The notes under the pieces were generated by a model. It had not been told where the DNA came from, searched no databases, and was given only the letters and a program-made list of their open reading frames with translations. From positions 42,658 through 106,657 of IMG/VR virus record IMGVR_UViG_3300022594_000235: a stretch of 64,000 nucleotides of DNA. One strand, given 5' to 3'. The first letter of the stretch is position 1, and the number at the start of each line of letters is the position of its first letter. Positions 46,365 through 53,883 of the stretch are shown here, in pieces. The DNA is from a virus. The translations under genes were made by a program, and so were the position numbers.

Positions 46365-46969
46365 CAGGACATACTGGATTTATAGGAACACAACTTGTTA
46401 ATGCCTTATTAAAAGCAGGACACGTTGTTCATCCTATTGGGCGAGATTTCAAACCCGTCGAGTGCGATAGAATATATCACCTTGCATGTCCAAGTACAAC
46501 TGCGGACATAAATGCAGACCCCACTGGCGTAATAGATACTATTGTAGATTTAACTCGTAAGGCAATGACTATTTGTCCAACTGCTAAGTTTATCAATGCC
46601 AGTAGTGTAGGCGCAGAGTGGATTGATATTGTTCAAGGTCCGCAAAATGCATACAATGTGGCAAAGCGTTGTATGGAAGTATACTTAGAACACAGCGGCA
46701 GAGATTGGATTAACTACAGGTTGCCTGCGGTTTATGGACCCGGTATGCACAATGATTTTTTTATTAAAAAATGCATTGACGGAAAAGCATACAAACCAAC
46801 GAACCCTCTGGTAGTATATCCAATTGCACATATTGATGATGTAATAGAGGCGTTAGTTAATCTAACGCCAGTCCCACAAGAAGAACTTTTATTAGGTAAC
46901 ATATATGAATTATTTAATTCTGGGCGGCGCGGGCTTTATAGGCCAACAGCTAACCAAAGCTCTATTTAA
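46346..46969 (+). CDS. NAD-dependent epimerase/dehydratase-like protein (207 aa)
   Basis: IAVTGHTGFIGTQLV (Rossmann GxxGFIG), ASSVGAEW and AYNVAKRCMEVYL (YxxxK), then YRLPAVYGPGMHND. An extended SDR of reduced length. The ATG at 46346 is used; an earlier in-frame start lies deep in the previous gene. The 3' end overlaps the next SDR gene by 65 nt. Confidence 0.8.
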   Translation: MEKIAVTGHTGFIGTQLVNALLKAGHVVHPIGRDFKPVECDRIYHLACPSTTADINADPTGVIDTIVDLTRKAMTICPTAKFINASSVGAEWIDIVQGPQNAYNVAKRCMEVYLEHSGRDWINYRLPAVYGPGMHNDFFIKKCIDGKAYKPTNPLVVYPIAHIDDVIEALVNLTPVPQEELLLGNIYELFNSGRRGLYRPTANQSSI

Positions 46970-47840
46970 TTTAAAAGAGCGTCATGTAGGCGTCACCGTT
47001 ATTGATAATCTCAAGACTTCTAACAGAGAAGGACTTGAGCAGTTTAAGCAATACAAAAATTTGTATCGCTTTATTGAAGCTGACTTAACTACAATGGATG
47101 ACGAAGAGTTTCTTAAGATTGCTCGCAAACATGATAAAATCTTTATGCTTGCAGGTAGTGTAGGAGTTGAACATGTAGACAAAGATCCTAGTGGTACGTT
47201 GTTCAACAACCTTGCACTAGCAAACAAGATGATTCCGTTGTTTCAAAAGTTGCGTAACAGACATGTGACATTTTCTAGCACAAGCGAAATCTATGGAGAA
47301 GGCCCATTCCATGAAGAAGCTAATGCTAGTATTGGTACTAGCAGTAAACTACGTTGGGGATACGCTAGTGCTAAACTTACAACAGAGTTTATGATTCGTG
47401 CTAGTAACTTTCCATTTACTATTGTGCGTTTCTTTAACGTAGTGGGTCCGGGACAACTAGGCGACTATGGTATGGTATTGCCTCGCATGATCAATGCCGC
47501 AAAGGCTAATGAGGATATTATTGTCTATGGCGACGGCAGTCAAGTTCGTAGCTTCTGCCATGTTGATGATGCAGTTGATGCGTTAATTAAACTATCTAAT
47601 ACTAACGGCGAACTGTTTAACATAGGCAATGACGAGCCAATTAGTATTAAAGATTTAGCATTAAGAGTATTAGCATTTACTGGATCACAGTCTAATATTA
47701 AAGTTGTTCCGTATGAGGAAGCGTTTAGTAAGCACCACGGAGATATCTATAGACGTATTCCGGATCTAACTAAAATTAAAAACGTAATTGATTATAATCC
47801 TAAGCATAACCTAGATGATATAATCAAAGATATGATATGA
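46905..47840 (+). CDS. NAD-dependent sugar epimerase, GalE/WcaG type (311 aa)
   Basis: Full-length extended SDR: LILGGAGFIGQQLT (residues 4-17), FSSTSEIYGEGPF, WGYASAKLTTEFM (YxxxK) and FFNVVGPGQLGDYGMVLPRM with DGSQVRSFCHVDD. It would epimerise or dehydrate a UDP-sugar. Together with the UGDH-like and transketolase genes it forms a nucleotide-sugar pathway. Overlap of 4 nt with the sulfotransferase. Confidence 0.88.
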   Translation: MNYLILGGAGFIGQQLTKALFNLKERHVGVTVIDNLKTSNREGLEQFKQYKNLYRFIEADLTTMDDEEFLKIARKHDKIFMLAGSVGVEHVDKDPSGTLFNNLALANKMIPLFQKLRNRHVTFSSTSEIYGEGPFHEEANASIGTSSKLRWGYASAKLTTEFMIRASNFPFTIVRFFNVVGPGQLGDYGMVLPRMINAAKANEDIIVYGDGSQVRSFCHVDDAVDALIKLSNTNGELFNIGNDEPISIKDLALRVLAFTGSQSNIKVVPYEEAFSKHHGDIYRRIPDLTKIKNVIDYNPKHNLDDIIKDMI

Positions 47841-48523
47841 TAGAAACCGCAAACGCAATTTACTTACACATACCAAAAACTGCAGGCACTTGGGTACGCA
47901 ATGTGTTGGAACCTGTTAAGGTAAAGTGGATAGAGCACGGTATATTGTTTGAGCCACAAACAAAGCCAGTGTTTGCGTTTGTACGTAATCCGTGGGACTG
48001 GCATGTTAGCTTTTATCATTTTTCACAACAAGGATCTGAGTACTTTCAACATATAAACAATAGGCCGCATCCTATTGCACAGACTTTGCCAAAAGGGCAT
48101 ACGTTTGCTGACTTCATTAATTTTGTATGTAACCCTACAGCAGAATACAAAAGAAAATTACTTTCTATACACAAGTTACGTTCTAAAATTTACAATAAGA
48201 ATGACGAAGAATCTGTTGCTGAAGGACACATATTTCAAACGTGGATTGATGCCGATGTTGGCCTGTACCAACATATTTGTAATACATATACTAAGTATGC
48301 GGATAAAATTGGCAAACACGAAACAGTTCGTGAAGACTTATTAGAGTTTACTCAGCAAGTAAGTGACTGTACAGATGTTATTGCAGATCGTATTTCTAGT
48401 ACGCCACCAATGAATATTACAGCAATTAACCAAGATCGCAATTCGTTTTATAATACAGAATTAGATGCACTAATATATAATTCGTGTTCTGATATAATTA
48501 CAACATATGGTTATACAAAATGA
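47837..48523 (+). CDS. sulfotransferase family protein (228 aa)
   Basis: Both PAPS-binding motifs are clear: YLHIPKTAGTWVRNVL (5' phosphosulfate loop) and FAFVRNPWDWHVSFYHF (3' phosphate loop). The length is typical for Sulfotransfer_2-like enzymes acting on sugars. PAPS could come from the APS kinase fusion at 21587. It is coupled to the SDR gene before and the deacetylase after. Confidence 0.82.
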   Translation: MIETANAIYLHIPKTAGTWVRNVLEPVKVKWIEHGILFEPQTKPVFAFVRNPWDWHVSFYHFSQQGSEYFQHINNRPHPIAQTLPKGHTFADFINFVCNPTAEYKRKLLSIHKLRSKIYNKNDEESVAEGHIFQTWIDADVGLYQHICNTYTKYADKIGKHETVREDLLEFTQQVSDCTDVIADRISSTPPMNITAINQDRNSFYNTELDALIYNSCSDIITTYGYTK

Positions 48524-49149
48524 AAATACTATTTTTAATAGCACACCCCGATGACGAGGCCTATGGTCCGTTTGGTACTATTGCTAAACTGGCAAAAGAC
48601 CATAATGTTACTGTATTCTGTTTGTGTAACGGAGAACGTCCTGGTAACGTAAAAGTATCGGCAGACAGAGTATTTGCATTCAAAGCAAATTGCGATCAGT
48701 TAGGGGTTGATTGGAAGATACAAAACAATGCTGATTGTAGTTTAGAGTATAGAAGTACACTAGCAAATGTTGAAGGCATTATAGATTATTTTAAGCCTGA
48801 CATCGTTTATACTCACAGCAATACAGATCTGCACAATGACCACAAACTAATAGCAGAAGCCGCACTAGTTGCTTGTCGCCCTAAACCAAATAGTACTGTG
48901 CAAGAATTATACTTTTTTGAGATACCACAATTTGCACAATCGCAAGGATCGTTTGTACCAAATGTATATACAGATATTACTGACTATATTGATATAAAGA
49001 AGCAAGCACTCAATCGTTACGCTACAGAAACTTATGAGTTCCCTGATGCTCGATCAGTTGAAGCTGTGGAAACTTTAGCCAAGTATAGGGGATATGCAGT
49101 TGGCGTAACACACGCCGAATCGTTCCATTTGATATTCAAACGAAACTAA
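48520..49149 (+). CDS. LmbE/PIG-L family N-deacetylase (209 aa)
   Basis: Zinc motif AHPDDE at residues 8-13, and HNDH near 108. The family removes acetyl groups from N-acetylglucosamine-type sugars, for example in mycothiol or GPI synthesis. It sits between two sulfotransferase genes. Tail overlap of 4 nt with the convergent sulfotransferase. Confidence 0.88.
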   Translation: MKILFLIAHPDDEAYGPFGTIAKLAKDHNVTVFCLCNGERPGNVKVSADRVFAFKANCDQLGVDWKIQNNADCSLEYRSTLANVEGIIDYFKPDIVYTHSNTDLHNDHKLIAEAALVACRPKPNSTVQELYFFEIPQFAQSQGSFVPNVYTDITDYIDIKKQALNRYATETYEFPDARSVEAVETLAKYRGYAVGVTHAESFHLIFKRN

Positions 49150-49796
49150 AATTTATATCTAAAAAGTTCTAAATCGTCTTTGAATTTATTATAAACTAAC
49201 TGTTGAGTTTCAGATGTATAGTAATCGCGATAGTGAGTGTGCTGAGTTGTGTTAATCCACGGTAATGGTTCCGTAGACTGACCGTTAGTTAATAAATCCG
49301 CTATCTTGTAAAACTCAGTATTCAATTCTTCAGTTTTAATAATAATGTTAGGTACTGTACCATTGTACCAGCTACTAACTAAAATTGTAGATGGATCTCC
49401 GTCATAGATAGAATATATCTCTTCGCTGTCTGCGCAAATACACTTTACCCAATAGTCAAATCCTTTTTTAGAAACAGCAATTAGTTTTAAATGATCTAGT
49501 AAAGATCCTGATATTGCCTTGCCTTCTTGATGTGCTTTAATTTGATTAGTTGCTTCGTTATACTGATACAGGTACATACTAACTAGCCTGCTATATGGGT
49601 TTCTTGCAAATGAAAAGATTGTACCTAAGTTGCCCCATTGTCTACGAGCACCGTCTATTGAACCATGTTCGTAATTGTTATTTGGTTGTTGATCGTAGTC
49701 TACTACATTACGACTAATCCAATCGTAAAAACTTGTACCTCCTGTCTTTGGTACATGGATAAAGGTAGCATCTGCTTTAGGAAAATGTACAGCCAT
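49146..49796 (-). CDS. sulfotransferase family protein (216 aa)
   Basis: TFIHVPKTGGTSFYDWIS and FSFARNPYSRLVSMYLYQY are canonical PAPS motifs. It is closer to the protein at 40149 than to that at 47837, as shown by the shared end (YYTSETEQLVxxxx, DLxxFxYxF). It is transcribed leftward with the NodB-like deacetylase, with start and stop overlapping (TAATGG). Confidence 0.85.
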   Translation of the reverse strand: MAVHFPKADATFIHVPKTGGTSFYDWISRNVVDYDQQPNNNYEHGSIDGARRQWGNLGTIFSFARNPYSRLVSMYLYQYNEATNQIKAHQEGKAISGSLLDHLKLIAVSKKGFDYWVKCICADSEEIYSIYDGDPSTILVSSWYNGTVPNIIIKTEELNTEFYKIADLLTNGQSTEPLPWINTTQHTHYRDYYTSETQQLVYNKFKDDLELFRYKF

Positions 49797-50329
49797 TACA
49801 AACTAACTCTTTCTTTTCCATAAAAGTCTGTAAAGCCGTAGTTCTTTAACATACCCAAATATAGACCATTCAAATCGTTATTGTAAGGAAAACAAAAGCT
49901 CGTTGGTTTACATCCTATATTGGTCTTAAACCATTTTAACATAAGTTCTGTATCCTCAATTACAAAACGAATACGGTCCGTAATCTTATCTACTTCATTT
50001 AGATTTTTATGACTGTGCCCGTGTGCTCCTATAGTAACATTAGGCTGGCTGGCAAGATACTTAATTTGATCAAGGGTCATGTAATCTTCGTAATTGCCTG
50101 CAAATGCTTTATCATGCGCAACAGTACATGTAGGAAACTCTAAAGATTGTTTACCGGTACAAATTATACCGCTAGATATAAAGTAAATCTTTTCAGTAGG
50201 AATTTTGGCAAACTTGTCAAAATGGTAAAATTGACTATAAAGCCCGTCATCAAACGTTAGAACATACTGTTCTAGATCTTGCTCGAATAGATTATCCGTA
50301 ATTTCGTGGATCATTAGCACGGGTTTCAT
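49796..50329 (-). CDS. polysaccharide deacetylase, NodB type (177 aa)
   Basis: VLTFDDGLYSQ (catalytic/metal Asp pair) and IGAHGHSHKNL (metal His pair) are the NodB motif 1 and 2; FCFPYNN fits motif 3. It would deacetylate an N-acetyl sugar polymer. The ATG at 50329 is chosen: a TTAAATAC box ends exactly 5 nt before it. Longer in-frame starts lie upstream of that box. Confidence 0.85.
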   Translation of the reverse strand: MKPVLMIHEITDNLFEQDLEQYVLTFDDGLYSQFYHFDKFAKIPTEKIYFISSGIICTGKQSLEFPTCTVAHDKAFAGNYEDYMTLDQIKYLASQPNVTIGAHGHSHKNLNEVDKITDRIRFVIEDTELMLKWFKTNIGCKPTSFCFPYNNDLNGLYLGMLKNYGFTDFYGKERVSL

Positions 50330-50333
50330 AGAT

Positions 50334-50341
50334 GTATTTAA
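50334..50341 (-). promoter_or_regulatory. T4-type late promoter box TTAAATAC
   Basis: The minus strand reads TTAAATA-CATCT-ATG; predicted +1 on the ATG at 50329. Confidence 0.6.
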
Positions 50342-50378
50342 GTTAGCCATAATAATTGCTCTACGCATTAGAGTATGC

Positions 50379-50386
50379 TATAAATA
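50379..50386 (+). promoter_or_regulatory. T4 consensus late promoter TATAAATA
   Basis: TATAAATA-TACAT-ATG: perfect box, five bases, start codon at 50392. It is divergent from the leftward box at 50334. Confidence 0.75.
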
Positions 50387-50391
50387 TACAT

Positions 50392-50721
50392 ATGGAACCA
50401 ATTATACTAACCGAACAAGCCGCAGTAAAGATCAAAGAACTTCTACTAGAGGAAAACGACCCAACACTTAACATTCGATGTTTTGTGCAGGGAGGCGGAT
50501 GCTCTGGATTCCAGTATGGATTTGATTTTGATGGCGATATTAACGAAGACGACTTTGTTACAGAACAACACGGTGCAAAGTTGCTTATTGACAGCATGAG
50601 CTATCAGTACCTATTAGGTGCAGAAATTGACTACAAAGAAGATATTCAAGGTAGCCAATTTGTTATCAAGAATCCAAATGCTTCAACTACCTGCGGTTGT
50701 GGCAGTAGCTTTTCAGTGTAA
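50392..50721 (+). CDS. A-type Fe-S carrier, ErpA/IscA-like (109 aa)
   Basis: C37 ([11 protein letters not shown]) and C101/C103 ([11 protein letters not shown]) are the three ligands; [10 protein letters not shown] is nearer to ErpA than to the copy at 19456. ErpA-type proteins hand [4Fe-4S] clusters to late targets, which include radical SAM enzymes in bacteria. The ATG at 50392 is set by the late box 5 nt upstream; an extension further upstream would cross it. Confidence 0.9.
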   Translation: MEPIILTEQAAVKIKELLLEENDPTLNIRCFVQGGGCSGFQYGFDFDGDINEDDFVTEQHGAKLLIDSMSYQYLLGAEIDYKEDIQGSQFVIKNPNASTTCGCGSSFSV

Positions 50722-50969
50722 TGCTGTACAAACAGTTAAGCACGAAACATATCCAATTGGGTAGTCGTAGCGTCTTAGACTACGATTTTGGAGATGAAGC
50801 TATTATAATCCCTAGTCCCGATTCCAAAGTGTTTTTACATTGGTTAACGGACAAAGGCAACATTCGTTCAACATTTACAATGACTTACGCTACTAAAGTT
50901 ATTGGTAAAGTACGCTTAACCAACGCCAAAGATACCCAAGTGGATATACAAGTCTTGACAGACTGGTAA
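50721..50969 (+). CDS. unknown small protein (82 aa)
   Basis: [20 protein letters not shown]; predicted beta-rich. Start and stop overlap with the carrier gene (TAATG). Its last codons contain the -35 region of the ligase promoter. No family is recognised. Confidence 0.6.
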   Translation: MLYKQLSTKHIQLGSRSVLDYDFGDEAIIIPSPDSKVFLHWLTDKGNIRSTFTMTYATKVIGKVRLTNAKDTQVDIQVLTDW

Positions 50970-50983
50970 AAATCTGCTATAAT
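50955..50983 (+). promoter_or_regulatory. sigma70 promoter for the DNA ligase
   Basis: TTGACA-17-TATAAT with TGGTAAAAA in the spacer, as in the early promoter family. An AAGG site precedes the ATG at 51012. Confidence 0.85.
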
Positions 50984-51011
50984 ATTACTATGTTAAATTA
51001 GAAAGGTATCC

Positions 51012-52301
51012 ATGTTTCATATCATTCAAGAGCTTGAAGCAGATAATTCTCGCCTGGCCAAAGAAGCAATCATTGAGCGTGAAAAAGATAATGCAGAACT
51101 ACTAGAAGGGTTTCATATGGCCCTAAGCCCGTATATCACGTACGGTGTTAAGAAAGTTCCAAAGTTTACAGGACCCGATGGACAAGGCCTGCCTTGGGTA
51201 GCGTTTAAAGAACTGTGCAATATGTTAGCAACACGACAGCTAACTGGAGACGATGCACGTGACGCAATCGAACTAGCTCTAAGTGCTAGTACTGCCGCAC
51301 AATGGAACGACTGGTATCGTCGCATCCTTATCAAAGACTTACGTTGCGGAGTAAGTGAAAAAACAATCAACAAAGTAGTTAAAGGTGCCATTCCTGTATT
51401 TGAATGTATGCTTGCGCATGACGGAGCCAATCATGAAAAGAAAATTAAGGGTACTAAACTGCTCGAACCAAAGTTGGACGGAGTACGTTGTATCACAATC
51501 CTCAATTACGAAGCTCGTACCGTTGTTCAGTACACAAGGAATGGTAAAGTACTGGAGAACTTCAGTCACATTGCTGATGCTCTGCTGGCTAACATCGATG
51601 ACTTTGGTAGAAGCTTTGTCTTTGACGGCGAAGTAGTATCAAACTCGTTCCAAGAATTAATGAAGCAAGTTCATCGTAAAGATGATGTGCAAGCGGGAGA
51701 TGCCCGTTTGATGTTGTTTGATGTGCTACCACTTAGTGAGTTCCAAAAAGGTAAAAGCATTATGGGCCAAAAGCGCCGTAGTGCTCTGCTTAAGACATTT
51801 AAGCCCTTCTTTGACAAATGCGGCAACATTGATGTAATCGAGCAAACAGAAGTCGATTTAGACAGTTTTGTAGGCGAATTGCAGTTCAAACAGTTCAATA
51901 AAGACGCAATTGATGCCGGGTTTGAAGGCATTATGATCAAAGACCCAGATGCAGTATACGAGTGCAAACGTAGCACAAGTTGGCTAAAACAAAAGCCATT
52001 TATTGAAGTAAGCCTTACAGTTGTTGACGTAGAAGAAGGAACAGGTAAAAATGAAGGGAAACTTGGCGCACTTATATGTGAGGGCGTTGATGATGGAAAA
52101 ACAATTCATGTTAACGTGGGTTCTGGCTTCACAGACGATATCCGAGATGATATCTGGATTAACAAAGATACTGTGGTTGGACAAGTTGTCGAAGTCCGAG
52201 CGGATGCGGCGACTAGGAATCAAGACAGTGAAGACGTATATAGCCTTAGGTTTCCACGTTTCCTACGATTCCGCGGTTTTGCAAAAGGTGAAAAAATCTA
52301 A
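51012..52301 (+). CDS. ATP-dependent DNA ligase, T4 gp30-like (429 aa)
   Basis: Adenylylation motif EPKLDGVR with Lys154; FDGEVV (motif III), EGIMIKDP (motif IV) and SWLKQKP (motif V) in order, then an OB-fold domain. The helical N-terminal domain (about 1-140) matches the T4 type; T4 ligase has 487 residues. It seals nicks during phage DNA replication and repair. The sigma70 promoter suggests early or middle expression. Confidence 0.92.
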   Translation: MFHIIQELEADNSRLAKEAIIEREKDNAELLEGFHMALSPYITYGVKKVPKFTGPDGQGLPWVAFKELCNMLATRQLTGDDARDAIELALSASTAAQWNDWYRRILIKDLRCGVSEKTINKVVKGAIPVFECMLAHDGANHEKKIKGTKLLEPKLDGVRCITILNYEARTVVQYTRNGKVLENFSHIADALLANIDDFGRSFVFDGEVVSNSFQELMKQVHRKDDVQAGDARLMLFDVLPLSEFQKGKSIMGQKRRSALLKTFKPFFDKCGNIDVIEQTEVDLDSFVGELQFKQFNKDAIDAGFEGIMIKDPDAVYECKRSTSWLKQKPFIEVSLTVVDVEEGTGKNEGKLGALICEGVDDGKTIHVNVGSGFTDDIRDDIWINKDTVVGQVVEVRADAATRNQDSEDVYSLRFPRFLRFRGFAKGEKI

Positions 52302-52302
52302 G

Positions 52303-52545
52303 ATGGATCGCGGCTCAATAAAAGAATTCATGTACGGCGGCATCAACGAGCTGATGCACAACCGTAAGTATTATTACCATAGTGCTGTTGGCGCTGATTA
52401 CAGCCATTGGACTGAAGACGGCGAGGAAGCCCTAAAGGTGTTTATGAATATGATCGGACACAAAATGATGCAAGCTGAAGAAGCAGAGCTTAACCAGAAA
52501 GCTAAAGATCTGGTAATCAAAGGACTTAAAGGAGAGAAGATCTAA
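52303..52545 (+). CDS. unknown small protein (80 aa)
   Basis: [20 protein letters not shown], then [20 protein letters not shown]; helical and acidic. It starts 1 nt past the ligase stop and ends 1 nt before the IF-1 start, clearly one transcript. No family is recognised. Confidence 0.65.
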   Translation: MDRGSIKEFMYGGINELMHNRKYYYHSAVGADYSHWTEDGEEALKVFMNMIGHKMMQAEEAELNQKAKDLVIKGLKGEKI

Positions 52546-52546
52546 A

Positions 52547-52762
52547 GTGGCAAAAGAAGATGTTATACGACTGGAAGGTGTCGTTGACGAAGTACTACCA
52601 AACGCAATGTTCCGTATTACAACAACGGAAGGTTATCAACTGCTAGGACACATATCCGGCAGAATGCGCCAAAACAGAATTCAAATTCTGCTTGGCGACA
52701 AAGTTCAATTAGAAGTTAGCCCATACGACCTAACTAAAGGCCGTATAGTCTACCGGGGTTAG
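52547..52762 (+). CDS. infA: translation initiation factor IF-1 homologue (71 aa)
   Basis: [60 protein letters not shown] follows bacterial IF-1 almost residue by residue over its full length (IF-1 has about 71-72 residues). A GTG start is used. In bacteria IF-1 occupies the ribosomal A site during initiation. The phage copy could bias initiation towards phage messages, for example leaderless ones. Confidence 0.92.
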   Translation: MAKEDVIRLEGVVDEVLPNAMFRITTTEGYQLLGHISGRMRQNRIQILLGDKVQLEVSPYDLTKGRIVYRG

Positions 52763-53274
52763 TAAGTAATGTAACCCGCCCAGCTAGGATGACGTAGATC
52801 AAACGGCATTCTCTTCCGCTTTTCAACTAGTTCCCAGTAAGTAGGCTTGTAGGGCTTAGTCTTTGGCTTCATTTTAGTGTCATGACCCTTATGGCTGTTA
52901 CACTTTGAGCAAGCCGTGGTAGCGTTTTCCCACACTGATTTACCACCCTTAGACACAGGATGCACGTGATCTAGTGTAGCCGTACGCTTGTTTACATCAG
53001 TACCGCAGTATTGACATTTAAACCCGTCACGAAGGAACACGTTCTGCTTAGAATAGCGGATGTGTGTCTTTTTCTTCATGTATTCTTTGAGAATAATTAC
53101 AGCTGGAACTTTTGTTTCCCAACGAGCTGATCTTACGACCCAATCGTCGTGCCATTCCAACACGGTTGCTTTATCAAGCACCATGTAACGGATGGCTTCT
53201 TGCCAATTAATTATACTCAACGGAAGTAGGCTCATTGGAGCGCCGTCGGTGTTTAAAATTAAAGTATCTGACAT
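52759..53274 (-). CDS. HNH endonuclease (171 aa)
   Basis: A zinc-stabilised HNH motif: [37 protein letters not shown]. The N-terminal 80 residues ([20 protein letters not shown]) are shared by many phage and bacterial HNH proteins. It may be a free-standing homing-type nuclease or a packaging/repair nuclease. Convergent with IF-1 by 4 nt. A late box lies 8 nt before its start. Confidence 0.9.
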   Translation of the reverse strand: MSDTLILNTDGAPMSLLPLSIINWQEAIRYMVLDKATVLEWHDDWVVRSARWETKVPAVIILKEYMKKKTHIRYSKQNVFLRDGFKCQYCGTDVNKRTATLDHVHPVSKGGKSVWENATTACSKCNSHKGHDTKMKPKTKPYKPTYWELVEKRKRMPFDLRHPSWAGYITY

Positions 53275-53282
53275 AATATCAC

Positions 53283-53290
53283 TATTTATA
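53283..53290 (-). promoter_or_regulatory. T4 consensus late promoter TATAAATA
   Basis: The minus strand reads TATAAATA-GTGATATT-ATG; predicted +1 is 3 nt before the start at 53274. Confidence 0.7.
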
Positions 53291-53349
53291 GTGGGTTAAA
53301 ACATGCACAAGTATAACAGATCGCTTTGATAAAATCAAGAGCTCAAAGC

Positions 53350-53357
53350 AATAAATA
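53350..53357 (+). promoter_or_regulatory. T4-type late promoter box AATAAATA
   Basis: AATAAATA-CCTTGT-ATG; predicted +1 is 1 nt before the start at 53364. It opens the virion gene run. Confidence 0.6.
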
Positions 53358-53363
53358 CCTTGT

Positions 53364-53882
53364 ATGAATCGCCCAAAGACTAAACTAAACGAAGTTTCAA
53401 CTGACCCAAAAGCCATTAAGCAGGCTCGTTCTGTGCCCATTCCGCAAGAGCAAGTAGACCGTAGTATGCACTTTTTACGCAGTTTGGCATTAGATATTCC
53501 TATGCAAACTGGTGGTAAAATAGACACAGAAACCAAAAAGGTTGTTGAATCTAGAAGTATTGAAGACATGCTTGAAGCCCAATTGGAAGCAGAAGTTCGT
53601 AAGCTAGAAGCTCCAAAAGATCCGCAGGATCATATTAGTTTAGACGTTCCTTTGCTGATTAGACTTTTCGAGCTAATGCGTGAAGGTGTAAAGAGCGATG
53701 TAGAATTACATGACATTGTTGAGCGTATCCTATCCATGAAGAGTATGGGTGTACTAACAATGAGCAATTACGAAGATATAGCGGGCCCAAATAAGGAAGG
53801 ACAGCTTCCAGAGCCCAAAGAACACAAGCACAAAGGTGATGACAGTTTATCATCATTAAAAACATTGGCAGGAATAAAATAA
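53364..53882 (+). CDS. unknown protein at head of the structural operon (172 aa)
   Basis: MNRPKTKLNEVSTDPKAIKQ; helical middle (IEDMLEAQLEAEVRKLEAPK, then LLIRLFELMREGVKSDVELH) and a charged C-terminus. It directly precedes the fibre genes and follows a late box, which suggests a virion or assembly role. No named family is recognised. Confidence 0.6.
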   Translation: MNRPKTKLNEVSTDPKAIKQARSVPIPQEQVDRSMHFLRSLALDIPMQTGGKIDTETKKVVESRSIEDMLEAQLEAEVRKLEAPKDPQDHISLDVPLLIRLFELMREGVKSDVELHDIVERILSMKSMGVLTMSNYEDIAGPNKEGQLPEPKEHKHKGDDSLSSLKTLAGIK

Positions 53883-53883
53883 T

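Noticed and set aside
21214-50721. Bacterial genomic island or prophage boundary
   Set aside because: No integrase, att-like repeat, rRNA or chromosomal housekeeping block is visible. The late promoters and structural genes are continuous with the metabolic genes.
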